Part shown: positions 7,482-15,347 of the stretch, in pieces
Layout: each line of letters opens with the position of its first letter
Position numbering within the stretch: the first letter of the stretch is position 1
NCBI GenBank assembly: GCA_015064665.1
Contig: SVRU01000011.1
Coordinates: 1 to 44,570, forward strand
DNA from: Oscillospiraceae bacterium
GTDB lineage: Bacteria > Bacillota_A > Clostridia > Oscillospirales > CAG-272
Direction: 5' to 3'
DNA: 44,570 nt
Notes under the pieces: model-generated
Told to the model about the DNA's origin: nothing
Database searches by the model: none
The model's input: only the letters and a program-made list of their open reading frames with translations
Translations under genes and position numbers: made by a program

Positions 7482-8034
7482 TCACCGTTACCCCCTTTAA
7501 TGAATCGAGCAATAGCTTTTTACCTCTGGAAAGTCTGGTATATATCGTTTTGGCAGAAATACCCATCAAATCTGATATTTCGTTTACGGTCATCTCGTTA
7601 CAATATAATAAATACATAGTCGTGCTATATCTTTCGTCAAGATTTTCGATAGCCCTAACTACCTGATTATATTTTTCCTTGATACACAACTCCTCTATAA
7701 AATCATCGTCTGTTTTATCATAAAAATCTTCATCAAGCTCATCAAATTCAGCATTTTCGCTTATTATATTGTTGATTTCGTTGTTTAAAATTGAAAAAAC
7801 GTAATTTTTAATCTTTTTCTCATTTGCCGAAAAATCAATGTTATTAATATACTTTGTTATCTTTACAAAGGCGCTTTGCACAGCATCCTCTGCATCAAAG
7901 ACATAATTGCTCCTGCCCATATTCTTAAATTTGTTCACCGCAACCTTCACCATAAAATCGTGATATTCGTTGTATATGTAATTTATTTTCGCGTAATCAG
8001 ACTCGTCTGATATAGACAATAAGAACTGTAACAT
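7474..8034 (-). CDS. ECF-type RNA polymerase sigma factor
   Basis: A 186-residue protein. Region 2 lies at about residues 20-90 (IYNEYHDFMVKVAVNKF, DAEDAVQSAFVKITKYI) and region 4 at about 120-178, with the HTH MTVNEISDLMGISAKTIYTR and closing SRGKKLL. Between them is an acidic linker (FDELDEDFYDKTDDDF). It directs RNA polymerase to a small regulon, controlled by the overlapping anti-sigma. The ATG follows GCGAGGG at about 5 nt. The upstream promoter looks like a normal sigma-A site rather than a self-recognised ECF site. Confidence 0.9.
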   Translation of the reverse strand: MLQFLLSISDESDYAKINYIYNEYHDFMVKVAVNKFKNMGRSNYVFDAEDAVQSAFVKITKYINNIDFSANEKKIKNYVFSILNNEINNIISENAEFDELDEDFYDKTDDDFIEELCIKEKYNQVVRAIENLDERYSTTMYLLYCNEMTVNEISDLMGISAKTIYTRLSRGKKLLLDSLKGVTVNE

Positions 8035-8076
8035 AGTACCCTCGCGTTGATTTTGCTTGCTTTTAAAATTGACCTT

Positions 8077-8105
8077 ATTATATCATAAATTAAGACCTTT
8101 TTCAA
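8077..8105 (-). promoter_or_regulatory. Promoter of the sigma/anti-sigma operon
   Basis: TTGAAA, 17-nt spacer, TATAAT with extended -10 (TGATATAAT) on the minus strand, about 43 nt upstream of the sigma start. It sits at the decayed end of the DUF6809-like remnant. Confidence 0.8.
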
Positions 8106-8129
8106 ATATTCGTTAGCTTTTTTGTGAAA

Positions 8130-8377
8130 ATTCTCTACGACCAAGATATCTCCGTAGCTTTTATACATCGAAGAATCCTCATTATGCAGGAAGTCTATGT
8201 GCGCCCGGAAGTCAGCCTTAAGCTGAATTTTGATTTTCAGCTTATCCTTTCTCTCGGTGATAAATATCTTCTTTACGAGCATTCTGAGGCTCGTGTCACT
8301 TATTGCTTTGTGTTCGTTCTGCTGTCCTCCGGATGAATTATGTTTCCATACCATAGTTCTTTAATTATGCTTTTCAT
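8130..8377 (-). pseudogene. Decayed DUF6809-like small gene
   Basis: An ATG with GAGGAAG upstream opens MKSIIKELWYGNIIHPEDSR, the characteristic start of the small Clostridia DUF6809 proteins, but stops at TAA after 25 codons. A shifted frame then continues with KKIFITERKDKLK and LKADFRAHIDFLHNED, which fits the rest of that family only loosely. I read this as a frameshifted remnant. The family is recalled from motif; function is unknown even for intact copies. Confidence 0.55.
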
Positions 8378-8466
8378 TGTTCGCTTCCTCTGTTAGCACA
8401 ACACAATACCGCATAACTTTCGCAAAGTCCGGAATTTTTGGCATAAAATATAGAATGCCCGTATAA

Positions 8467-8847
8467 ATGCTGCAAATCAATGAAAAATACTATCTTTCCG
8501 ACCACGGTTTTAGACAGGCACTTTACGATAACAATCAGCGAAATATAGAAATGATTCTCGAAAACACAGTTTGCCCGGAGCTTTTACGTCTTGGATATAA
8601 AGTCACCCTAGGTAAGGTTGGCACAAAAGAGATTGATATTGTTTGCGATAAAGACGGCAAGAGAATCTACGTGTAGGTTTGTTATATGCTCGCCTCGGAG
8701 AAAACCGATGCGCGTGAATTTGGAGTATATAATAACATTAATGATAACTATCCCAAGTATGTATTGTCTATGGATGAGTTTGATATGAGCAGTAACGGTA
8801 TCATTCATATGAACATTCGAGATTTTCTTCTTAAATTCGAAGCATAA
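8467..8847 (+). pseudogene. C-terminal remnant of an AAA/DUF4143 ATPase
   Basis: The translated pieces YYLSDHGFRQALYDNNQRNI, VGTKEIDIVCDKDGKRIYV and, after an in-frame TAG at 8674-8676, EFGVYNNINDNYPKYVLSMD and MNIRDFLL match the C-terminus of the large AAA ATPases with a DUF4143 domain found in multiple copies in gut bacteria. The TAG stands where family members have glutamine, a single C-to-T change. The N-terminal ATPase two-thirds is absent, so the gene is truncated as well as interrupted. Confidence 0.85.
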
Positions 8848-8925
8848 AATCTATCAAAACCACCGTTGTTAAATTCTGATTTCATGCTATACGCAAATAA
8901 ACTTAACACGGGTACGAGAGTTTCC

Positions 8926-9030
8926 GCCGAGGCAGCGAAGCGGCTCCGAGGTATTGAATAACAGTCCTGCGGACTGTCAGAGCCACGGAGTGACCGTGGC
9001 AACAGAAGAGGCAGGAAGCGGTCGTTTCTT
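8926..9030. repeat. Hairpin-array intergenic repeat
   Basis: Two perfect 7-bp hairpins follow one another: ACAGTCC-TGC-GGACTGT at 8961-8977 and GCCACGG-AGTGA-CCGTGGC at 8982-9000. Before them is a GC-rich block with CCGAGG repeated directly around GCGAAGCGG. The composition differs from the AT-rich surroundings. It resembles the string of hairpins near the right end of the window. Confidence 0.5.
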
Positions 9031-9073
9031 CCTCGAATTTCCAAAATCTGCCTATTATTCTTTGACGCGAGAG

Positions 9074-9107
9074 AGGCTGACTCAAGCTTTTGAACTTGAG
9101 TCAGCCT
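9074..9107. terminator. 13-bp perfect hairpin
   Basis: AGGCTGACTCAAG pairs perfectly with CTTGAGTCAGCCT around an 8-nt loop. TATTTTGAATT follows on the plus side, a poor T-run, and no U-run follows on the minus strand. It may end the SLC13 transcript or be part of the hairpin array to its left. Confidence 0.5.
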
Positions 9108-9167
9108 ATTTTGAATTATAATGATTTTTGTAAGCCTAAGCTTTTTTTCGCTTTTAAAACGTTTATC

Positions 9168-10430
9168 TTAAAACCAGTTAAAGCAGCCTATAAGAGCGAA
9201 CACCGCCGAAACAAGAATGCACGCAGATGAGAAGAAGAAAAGACGTGCAAACATTTTATTTCGCCCTTCCGTAGTTGCCACTTTCGAACCCGAGTATGCC
9301 GCAAGCATAAGACCGCCGCAGCTCGAAAGAGGGCTAAAAGCAGCAGCATTTGCACCGATACAGATACCGGTTACAAGAGCTACTGAACTTACACCCGAAA
9401 GCTCCGCTGCAAGAGTGGGAACGGTAGGAATAAGAGTAGGCATAACGACACCCGATGCCGAGGAAACCCAAGACATAACGCCGGCAAGGACCGTAAGGAT
9501 CGCAGCCGCAGTTTTTTCGCCCATGAGAAGACGGAGAGCGTCGGAAAGCAAATCAATTCCGCCAAGCTCTGTTACAAGAGAGATAAGCATACCGACACCG
9601 GTTATCATAAGCAGAGTATTCCAAGGAATCGCCTTGATTGCCGCACCCTCGTCTGCGAATCCGCAAAGAAGAATAACGACCGCAACCGCAAATGAAATAA
9701 GACCGATGTTCATGCTGAAAAGGGTTGAAAGGACCGCAACAAGTACGATACCGAGAAGAGTTACTATATGCTCAAGCTTGAATTTTTCATTTACAATGGC
9801 ACTTTCGGCACTGCCCTTATCCGACTCTTTATATTTATGCCATTTAAATACAAAGAAATAAAGCATAGCGGCACAGAAAAGCATAATGATAAACATCCAA
9901 ATAGCTATCGGGAATGCTACACCCGTGATCAAGCTCTTCTCCGCAACCTCGATTGCAACAATACCCGAGGGAGTAATGGGAGAAAGACCGCCCGCAAAAG
10001 CTCCGAGCGCACCAAAGAGAAGAAAGCTTATAGGTTCTACCGAAAGCTCAATTGAAAGCGCCATTGCAAGAACTGCCATGAGTGCAGTGGTAGATATAAG
10101 ACCCGGTCCGATAGCGGAAATAACTGCACCGAGAACAAACAAAACTATAGGAATAAGCTTAACCTTACCCTTGCAGAGAAGAATTGCCTTTCTCGCAAGA
10201 ATTTCAAGAGTGCGGTTGTTCTGCGCTATGCAAAACAAAAACATAATGCCGAGAAGCATTATAAACAGAGAATTGTTAAAATATCCGATAACAGCCTTGT
10301 CGGATATACCTGCTATTCTGGCAAGTACAAGAGATAAACCGATTGAAATAACACCCGTATTTTTTTTCATGATGCATCCAATGGCAATCGCCGCTACCAG
10401 AAAAACCAACGATAAGATAGGATATAGCAT
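9168..10430 (-). CDS. SLC13/MatC-like dicarboxylate or anion permease
   Basis: A 420-residue polytopic protein with about 11-12 hydrophobic helices and two related halves. The motifs GALGAFAGGLSPITPSGIVA and, near the end, SGVVMPTLIPTVP plus GANAAAFSPLSSCGG are helix-hairpin substrate-binding signatures of the ion transporter/DASS type, resembling the MatC-like group. It probably imports a carboxylate or similar anion; substrate unknown. The start ATG has AGGAG at about 8 nt; ten upstream codons of the open frame lie in the leader palindrome. It has its own promoter and is divergent from the esterase gene. Confidence 0.75.
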   Translation of the reverse strand: MLYPILSLVFLVAAIAIGCIMKKNTGVISIGLSLVLARIAGISDKAVIGYFNNSLFIMLLGIMFLFCIAQNNRTLEILARKAILLCKGKVKLIPIVLFVLGAVISAIGPGLISTTALMAVLAMALSIELSVEPISFLLFGALGAFAGGLSPITPSGIVAIEVAEKSLITGVAFPIAIWMFIIMLFCAAMLYFFVFKWHKYKESDKGSAESAIVNEKFKLEHIVTLLGIVLVAVLSTLFSMNIGLISFAVAVVILLCGFADEGAAIKAIPWNTLLMITGVGMLISLVTELGGIDLLSDALRLLMGEKTAAAILTVLAGVMSWVSSASGVVMPTLIPTVPTLAAELSGVSSVALVTGICIGANAAAFSPLSSCGGLMLAAYSGSKVATTEGRNKMFARLFFFSSACILVSAVFALIGCFNWF

Positions 10431-10453
10431 TGAAAAGCTCCTTTTTAAGCGCG

Positions 10454-10465
10454 CGCGCATGCGCG
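10454..10465. promoter_or_regulatory. 12-bp GC palindrome in the SLC13 leader
   Basis: CGCGCATGCGCG is a perfect palindrome in otherwise AT-rich sequence. It lies about 13-24 nt after the predicted transcription start and before the Shine-Dalgarno of the permease gene, a good place for an operator or a leader hairpin. Confidence 0.4.
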
Positions 10466-10484
10466 TATTATTTAAACGAAAAAT

Positions 10485-10513
10485 ATTATATCACAACAAC
10501 ACAAAAAAGTCAA
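10485..10513 (-). promoter_or_regulatory. Promoter of the SLC13 permease gene
   Basis: TTGACT, 17-nt spacer, TATAAT with extended -10 (TGATATAAT) on the minus strand. Confidence 0.85.
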
Positions 10514-10580
10514 TATCCAAAACAGCTCGTTTTGTTTCGTTACGCAGTAGGCAAATATTAGACAAATGCTGACACAATAA

Positions 10581-10609
10581 TTGACAAAAAGGCATTTCGA
10601 TGCTATAAT
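10581..10609 (+). promoter_or_regulatory. Promoter of the CE15-like esterase gene
   Basis: Perfect TTGACA, 17-nt spacer, perfect TATAAT with extended TG (TGCTATAAT), 30 nt upstream of the start codon. Confidence 0.9.
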
Positions 10610-10639
10610 TTCATTAATAAATAAAACCTGAGGTGCTGT

Positions 10640-11674
10640 ATGAAAAGCATTCAAAACCTGCCGAATCCGTGTGGCTTAAACAAGCAAGAAATACTTAATC
10701 TTTTATTGAATGAGGAATATGGACACCTGCCCTCTGCGCCCTATTCGGTCACCGCCGCGGTCGAAAATTGCGACGAAAAGTTTTGCGCGGGAAAAGCCAG
10801 CCTAAAAAAGTTAAGACTGTGCTGCAAGGCGGATTGGGGAGAATATTCTTTTTCGCTTTATTATGCTTGTCCTAAAGACAGGACGAAAAAACTCCCCGCT
10901 TTTATTCATATAAATTTCAGCGATCTGATTCCTGACAAATACCAACCGACAGAGGAAATTATAGATGAGGGTGTTGCAACGCTCACCTTTTGTTACAAGG
11001 ATGTATCCTCTGATGACGGAGATTTTACAAACGGTCTTGCAGGCGTTGTGTATCCAAACGGTGAGAAAAAGGATAACCAATGCGGAAAAATAGGTCTTTG
11101 GGCTTGGGCGGCATGCGCTGTTATGGATTATGCGCAGACGCTGGACGAGCTTGACAGTTCAAAAATCTGTGTTATCGGTCATTCGAGACTTGGCAAAACG
11201 GCTTTGCTTGCGGGTGCGCTTGACGAACGCTTCTTCTGTACGGTTTCAAACAACTCGGGATGCTCGGGCGCAGCTTTATCAAGAGAAAAAGGCGGAGAAT
11301 CCATTCGTGACATACTCAACAGATTTCCCTTCTGGTTTTGCAAAAACTACGAAAAATATGCCGACAATGAATCCGCCCTTCCCTTTGATCAGCATTTTCT
11401 GATTGCGGCAAATATACCGCACAGAGTATATATCGCAAGCGCGCAGGAGGATGCGTGGGCGTGTCCCGAGAATGAATACCTTGCCGCCGCAGAAGCGAGC
11501 CAATACTATGAAAAACACACCGGCTCGGGATTGGTCCACCCTCATAGGATGGCAAGCGTAGGCGAATGCTTCCATGAGGGCGTAATCGCCTATCATCTTC
11601 GTTCCGGTGGTCATTATCTTGGCCGTGAGGATTGGAAATACTTTATAAAATACTTAAAAATGCACAGCAAATAA
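10640..11674 (+). CDS. CE15-like alpha/beta-hydrolase (glucuronoyl esterase type)
   Basis: A 344-residue alpha/beta-hydrolase without a signal peptide. The nucleophile elbow is GHSRLGKTALLAGALDERF with Ser182, followed by NNSGCSGAALSREKGGE; this extended block is typical of glucuronoyl methylesterases (CE15) and related acetyl-xylan-esterase-like proteins. Asp271 in AQEDAWACP and His325 in RSGGHYLGRED are plausible triad partners. CE15 enzymes cut ester links between lignin and glucuronoxylan; lack of a signal peptide suggests action on imported oligosaccharides. It sits near a GH3 xylosidase-type gene, which fits hemicellulose use. Other acyl-ester substrates are possible. Confidence 0.75.
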   Translation: MKSIQNLPNPCGLNKQEILNLLLNEEYGHLPSAPYSVTAAVENCDEKFCAGKASLKKLRLCCKADWGEYSFSLYYACPKDRTKKLPAFIHINFSDLIPDKYQPTEEIIDEGVATLTFCYKDVSSDDGDFTNGLAGVVYPNGEKKDNQCGKIGLWAWAACAVMDYAQTLDELDSSKICVIGHSRLGKTALLAGALDERFFCTVSNNSGCSGAALSREKGGESIRDILNRFPFWFCKNYEKYADNESALPFDQHFLIAANIPHRVYIASAQEDAWACPENEYLAAAEASQYYEKHTGSGLVHPHRMASVGECFHEGVIAYHLRSGGHYLGREDWKYFIKYLKMHSK

Positions 11675-11769
11675 TTTTTGATATCTGCAATATCAATGTT
11701 TTTATTTTAAAGCAACAAAATTATCTTAAAATTGAGCAATTTTGTAACATAAAAAAGAAAAATCACCCC

Positions 11770-11798
11770 TTGACAAACTTCGAATATTTGTATATCAT
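11770..11798 (+). promoter_or_regulatory. Promoter of the AGCS symporter gene
   Basis: TTGACA, 17-nt spacer, TATCAT, 33 nt upstream of the start codon. Confidence 0.8.
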
Positions 11799-11831
11799 AT
11801 TTAGGTGAATGAAAATCAACGGAGATTTTAA

Positions 11832-13238
11832 ATGGACGCTATATTAAAAGCATTAAACACCGGTCTGAATTTTGTATATAGCAATATACTTAGCATTGCA
11901 ATGATGTTTCTTCTCATTGCGGTAGGACTTTTTTTAACTGTAAGATCGCGCGGATTTCAGTTCAGACGCTTCGGATACGTGTCAAAAAACACGATAGGAA
12001 GTCTGTTTAAAAAGAATATGCACGCTAAGGATAAAGGAAGCGTCAGTCCCTTCCAAGCGGTAACGACCGCTCTTGCGGGTACGATTGGTACTGGAAGCAT
12101 AGCAGGCGTTGCAACCGCGCTCGTTGCAGGAGGTCCCGGAGCAATATTCTGGATGTGGATCAGCGCGCTTCTCGGTATGGTAACCAAATATTCGGAAATC
12201 GTTCTCTCGCTTAAGTACCGCGAGAAAAACGAAGCAGGAGCTTGGACCGGCGGACCTATGTATTACATTAAAAACGGTCTTGGAATCAAATGGCTTGCCG
12301 CTTTATTTGCAGTTTTTGCAATGATAGCTTGTATCGGTACGGGCAATGCTACGCAGTCGAATTCTATTGCGGGTGTATTTAAAAACACCTTCCACGTAGC
12401 TCCTTGGATAACCGGTATCGTTCTTACCCTTATCGTCGGCGTAGTTATACTTGGCGGTGTTAAGCGCATCGCATCGGTAAACGAAAAGCTCGTTCCCGTT
12501 ATGGCGGTATTCTTTATTCTTGCGTCTATTCTTGCTCTCATATTTAACGCATCGAGCATCCCGACGGCGTTCAAACTTATTTTCAGAGAAGCGTTCAACT
12601 TCAAGGCGGCTTTCGGCGGTGTTGCGGGATACGGTATTCTCACGGCTATGAGATACGGTGTCGGACGCGGTGTGTTCTCAAACGAGGCGGGTCTTGGAAG
12701 CGCGCCCATAGCGCACGCGGCATCAAGCACCGAGGACCCTGTAAAGCAAGGACTTTGGGGTGTTTTTGAGGTATTTATCACTACTATTATAATATGCACG
12801 ATGTCAGCGCTCGTCGTTCTCACCTCCGAGGTGTATCTTGAAGGCTTTAACCTTGGCGGAGGATATAAATTTGACGGCGCACCGCTCAGTGCAGCAGCCT
12901 TCGGCGAAGCCCTTCCCTACGTCGGAAGCTACGTTATTTCCATTGCAACGGTTTTCTTCGCCCTCTCAACAATTCTCGGTTGGGCATACTATGGCGAAGT
13001 TTGCGCTACATATCTTTTTAAATCGCAGCAAAAAAAGGCTGTTCTTACATACAGACTTATCTACGTTGCATTCGTATTTATCGGCGCGGTAGCAGAAATA
13101 GGAATCGTATGGCTGATTGCCGACTGCTTCAACGCACTTATGGCTCTGCCCAACCTTATTGCCCTTACTGCTCTTTCAAAGGTTGTAATTGATGCAACGA
13201 AAAAACATTTTGAAAACAACAAGCTTAATATAAAATAA
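11832..13238 (+). CDS. Alanine/glycine:cation symporter, AGCS family
   Basis: A 468-residue protein with about 11 membrane helices and strong AGCS signatures: RSRGFQFRRFGY, PFQAVTTALAGTIGTGSIAG, GGPGAIFWMWISALLGM, and later GVGRGVFSNEAGLGSAPIAH. It imports small neutral amino acids (alanine, glycine) with Na+ or H+. Length is typical. The ATG follows CGGAGA at normal distance. The gene has its own promoter and a strong terminator 12 nt after the stop, so it is monocistronic. The exact amino acid and ion cannot be read from sequence. Confidence 0.95.
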   Translation: MDAILKALNTGLNFVYSNILSIAMMFLLIAVGLFLTVRSRGFQFRRFGYVSKNTIGSLFKKNMHAKDKGSVSPFQAVTTALAGTIGTGSIAGVATALVAGGPGAIFWMWISALLGMVTKYSEIVLSLKYREKNEAGAWTGGPMYYIKNGLGIKWLAALFAVFAMIACIGTGNATQSNSIAGVFKNTFHVAPWITGIVLTLIVGVVILGGVKRIASVNEKLVPVMAVFFILASILALIFNASSIPTAFKLIFREAFNFKAAFGGVAGYGILTAMRYGVGRGVFSNEAGLGSAPIAHAASSTEDPVKQGLWGVFEVFITTIIICTMSALVVLTSEVYLEGFNLGGGYKFDGAPLSAAAFGEALPYVGSYVISIATVFFALSTILGWAYYGEVCATYLFKSQQKKAVLTYRLIYVAFVFIGAVAEIGIVWLIADCFNALMALPNLIALTALSKVVIDATKKHFENNKLNIK

Positions 13239-13250
13239 AACACAAACTGC

Positions 13251-13286
13251 AAAAAGACCTTGAATTTCATCATCAAGGTCTTTTTT
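13251..13286. terminator. Bidirectional terminator (AGCS / GH3)
   Basis: A 13-bp stem AAAAAGACCTTGA/TCAAGGTCTTTTT with a 9-nt loop and T6 at the end. The A-run on the left lets it also stop the convergent GH3 transcript. Confidence 0.9.
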
Positions 13287-13346
13287 GTATGCTTTCAGCA
13301 TCGAACCGCCAAAAACGGTTAAACTGCCAATCCGTGCCGTATATAA

Positions 13347-15230
13347 TTATTTTTTAAAATTAACCGTAATCTTTTCACCCGATTTAATAAATATTTTCTT
13401 GAAATCGCAAAGGCTCTTATGCGGAACGTACTCGTATTTAAGGACGGAATACGCAGTATCGTAAGCACCTTTATTAAATACCTCAACGGTATTCTCATCC
13501 TTCCACTCCTCAGTAATTTCGGAATAAGTAAGACCGTGACCGAACTCATAAACAGCTTTTCCTTTAAAGAATTTATAAGTGCGGTTCTCCATACTGTAAT
13601 CCTCAAAAGGAGGGAGATCGTCGACGCTGCGGTAAAAGGTAACGGGAAGTCTTCCGGCGGGTGAGGTCTCGCCAAACAGCACGTTTGCAAGAGCCATACC
13701 GCCCTCTGCGCCCGGATAGAAATACTGAATGACCGCGTTGCAATTTTTGTCGGCGTAGTCGAGATTTACGCAGCTTCCGCTGACGTTAACCAAAACCGTA
13801 GGCTTGCCGACCGCAATGACCTTTTCGATAAGCGTCTTTTGTGCCGCGGGTATTTCGATATCTTCTCTGTCGCCGCAGTTTGCGCTTCTTGAAGCATCGC
13901 CCTCTTCGCCCTCCATAGATGGATTAAGACCTACGCAAAGAATAACGACGTCGGCTTTCTGCGCGGCGATGATGGCCTCTTTAATAGGAGGCTCACGATG
14001 TATTGAAAGGTCTCCGAATGGACTTGAGCCTCTTGAATAGATAATATTCGCATCGCTTACTTCCTGTATTCCGCGAAGAAGAGTCGTATATCTTGAAGGG
14101 AATCCGTTATAATTTCCCAGCAAAATACTGATATCGTCGGCATTAGGACCTATAACGGCTATGTTTTTTTGTTTATTAAGAGGAAGTATTCCGTCATTTT
14201 TCAGAAGAACGATAGACTCCTCCGCTATTTTTCTGTTTAACATACGGTGCTTTTCACATTCGACGACATCATAGCTTATAGCGTCATACTCACAGTCGTC
14301 ATCAAACATACCAAGTCTGAAACGGGTTGCAAAGAGCTTCTCACACGCCTCGCTAATCGTCTTTTCACTGACGAGCCCCCGTCTGTAAGCCTCGGGTAAT
14401 TGCTCGTACGATTGACCGATATTAAGCTGACAGCCGTTGTTCAGAGCGTATGCAGCGCTTTCAGCCTCGTCCTTGGTGAATTTGTGATTTTCGTGTATAT
14501 CCCTTACCGAGCCCGCATCGGATACCATATATCCCTTAAAGCCCCATTCGCCGTAAAGAATTTCCTTGACAAGTCTCGGTCCACCCGTAGCAGGCTCACC
14601 GTTCACTGCGTTGTACGCTCCCATTACAGCCGCCGCATCGGCGTTGTCTATACAGTATTTAAACGCCCAAAGATATGTTTCTCTGAGGTCTTTTTCACCT
14701 ACAACGGCATTAAAGCCGTGACGGAGAGATTCCGGACCGCTATGCACGGCAAAATGCTTAAGAGTGGTATCGACCTTGCGGTATTTGCTTTTTCCGTTGC
14801 CTTGAAGACCGTTTACGAACGCAGCGCCCATTCTTCCCGTGAGGCAGGGGTCCTCACCAAAGGTTTCCTGTCCCCTGCCCCATCTGGGGTCACGGAAGAT
14901 GTTGATATTGGGCGCGCATTCGGTAAGACCGTGGTATATCTGCGTTCCGCCGAACTTTTTATACTCGTTATATTTCGCTCTTGCCTCGGTGGATATCGTA
15001 TCGCCCACCTCCTTGACAAGCTCCTCGTTAAAGGTTGCCGCCATGCCTATAGGTTGAGGGAAAACGGTTGCCGTGCCGGCTCTTGCCACTCCGTGAAGGC
15101 ACTCGCTCCACCAATCGTATGCGGGAATTCCAAGCCGCTCTATTGCGGGCGCTTCGTTACAAAGCTGACTCATTTTTTCTTCAAGTGTCATTTTTGATAC
15201 AAGTTCTTTTGCTCTTTGCTCAAAATTCAT
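13347..15230 (-). CDS. Glycoside hydrolase family 3 (beta-xylosidase/beta-glucosidase type)
   Basis: A 627-residue enzyme without a signal peptide, so cytoplasmic. The N-terminal barrel has PAYDWWSECLHGVARAG, typical of the xylosidase/arabinofuranosidase branch, then DPRWGRGQETFGEDP, KHFAVHSGPE and the nucleophile Asp238 in MVSDAG. The second domain has MEGEEGD (440-445), which carries the usual acid/base. The C-terminal fibronectin-III-like part is present but short (FGHGLTYSE ... SGEKITVNF), so the protein is somewhat smaller than relatives. It cleaves non-reducing-end xylose or glucose from oligosaccharides. A divergent AraC gene probably controls it; its own promoter has a TATAAA-like -10 but no good -35. 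Confidence 0.95.
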   Translation of the reverse strand: MNFEQRAKELVSKMTLEEKMSQLCNEAPAIERLGIPAYDWWSECLHGVARAGTATVFPQPIGMAATFNEELVKEVGDTISTEARAKYNEYKKFGGTQIYHGLTECAPNINIFRDPRWGRGQETFGEDPCLTGRMGAAFVNGLQGNGKSKYRKVDTTLKHFAVHSGPESLRHGFNAVVGEKDLRETYLWAFKYCIDNADAAAVMGAYNAVNGEPATGGPRLVKEILYGEWGFKGYMVSDAGSVRDIHENHKFTKDEAESAAYALNNGCQLNIGQSYEQLPEAYRRGLVSEKTISEACEKLFATRFRLGMFDDDCEYDAISYDVVECEKHRMLNRKIAEESIVLLKNDGILPLNKQKNIAVIGPNADDISILLGNYNGFPSRYTTLLRGIQEVSDANIIYSRGSSPFGDLSIHREPPIKEAIIAAQKADVVILCVGLNPSMEGEEGDASRSANCGDREDIEIPAAQKTLIEKVIAVGKPTVLVNVSGSCVNLDYADKNCNAVIQYFYPGAEGGMALANVLFGETSPAGRLPVTFYRSVDDLPPFEDYSMENRTYKFFKGKAVYEFGHGLTYSEITEEWKDENTVEVFNKGAYDTAYSVLKYEYVPHKSLCDFKKIFIKSGEKITVNFKK

Positions 15231-15287
15231 TTTTGTCTCCTCTGTCAGAAACCTTCTTTACTACACCTCTATTTTATAAGATATCAC

Positions 15288-15316
15288 TTGACAAATCCAG
15301 CCACAAAGAATATAAT
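15288..15316 (+). promoter_or_regulatory. Promoter of the AraC regulator gene
   Basis: Perfect TTGACA, 17-nt spacer, perfect TATAAT. The -35 lies within the control region of the divergent GH3 gene. Confidence 0.9.
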
Positions 15317-15347
15317 ATATAGACAATATTTAGCTTTTGGAGATAAT

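Noticed and set aside
7983..8354. A 123-codon minus-strand frame as an intact gene
   Set aside because: Its start lies in the middle of the DUF6809-like remnant in a shifted frame and its end runs through the sigma promoter and into the sigma gene.
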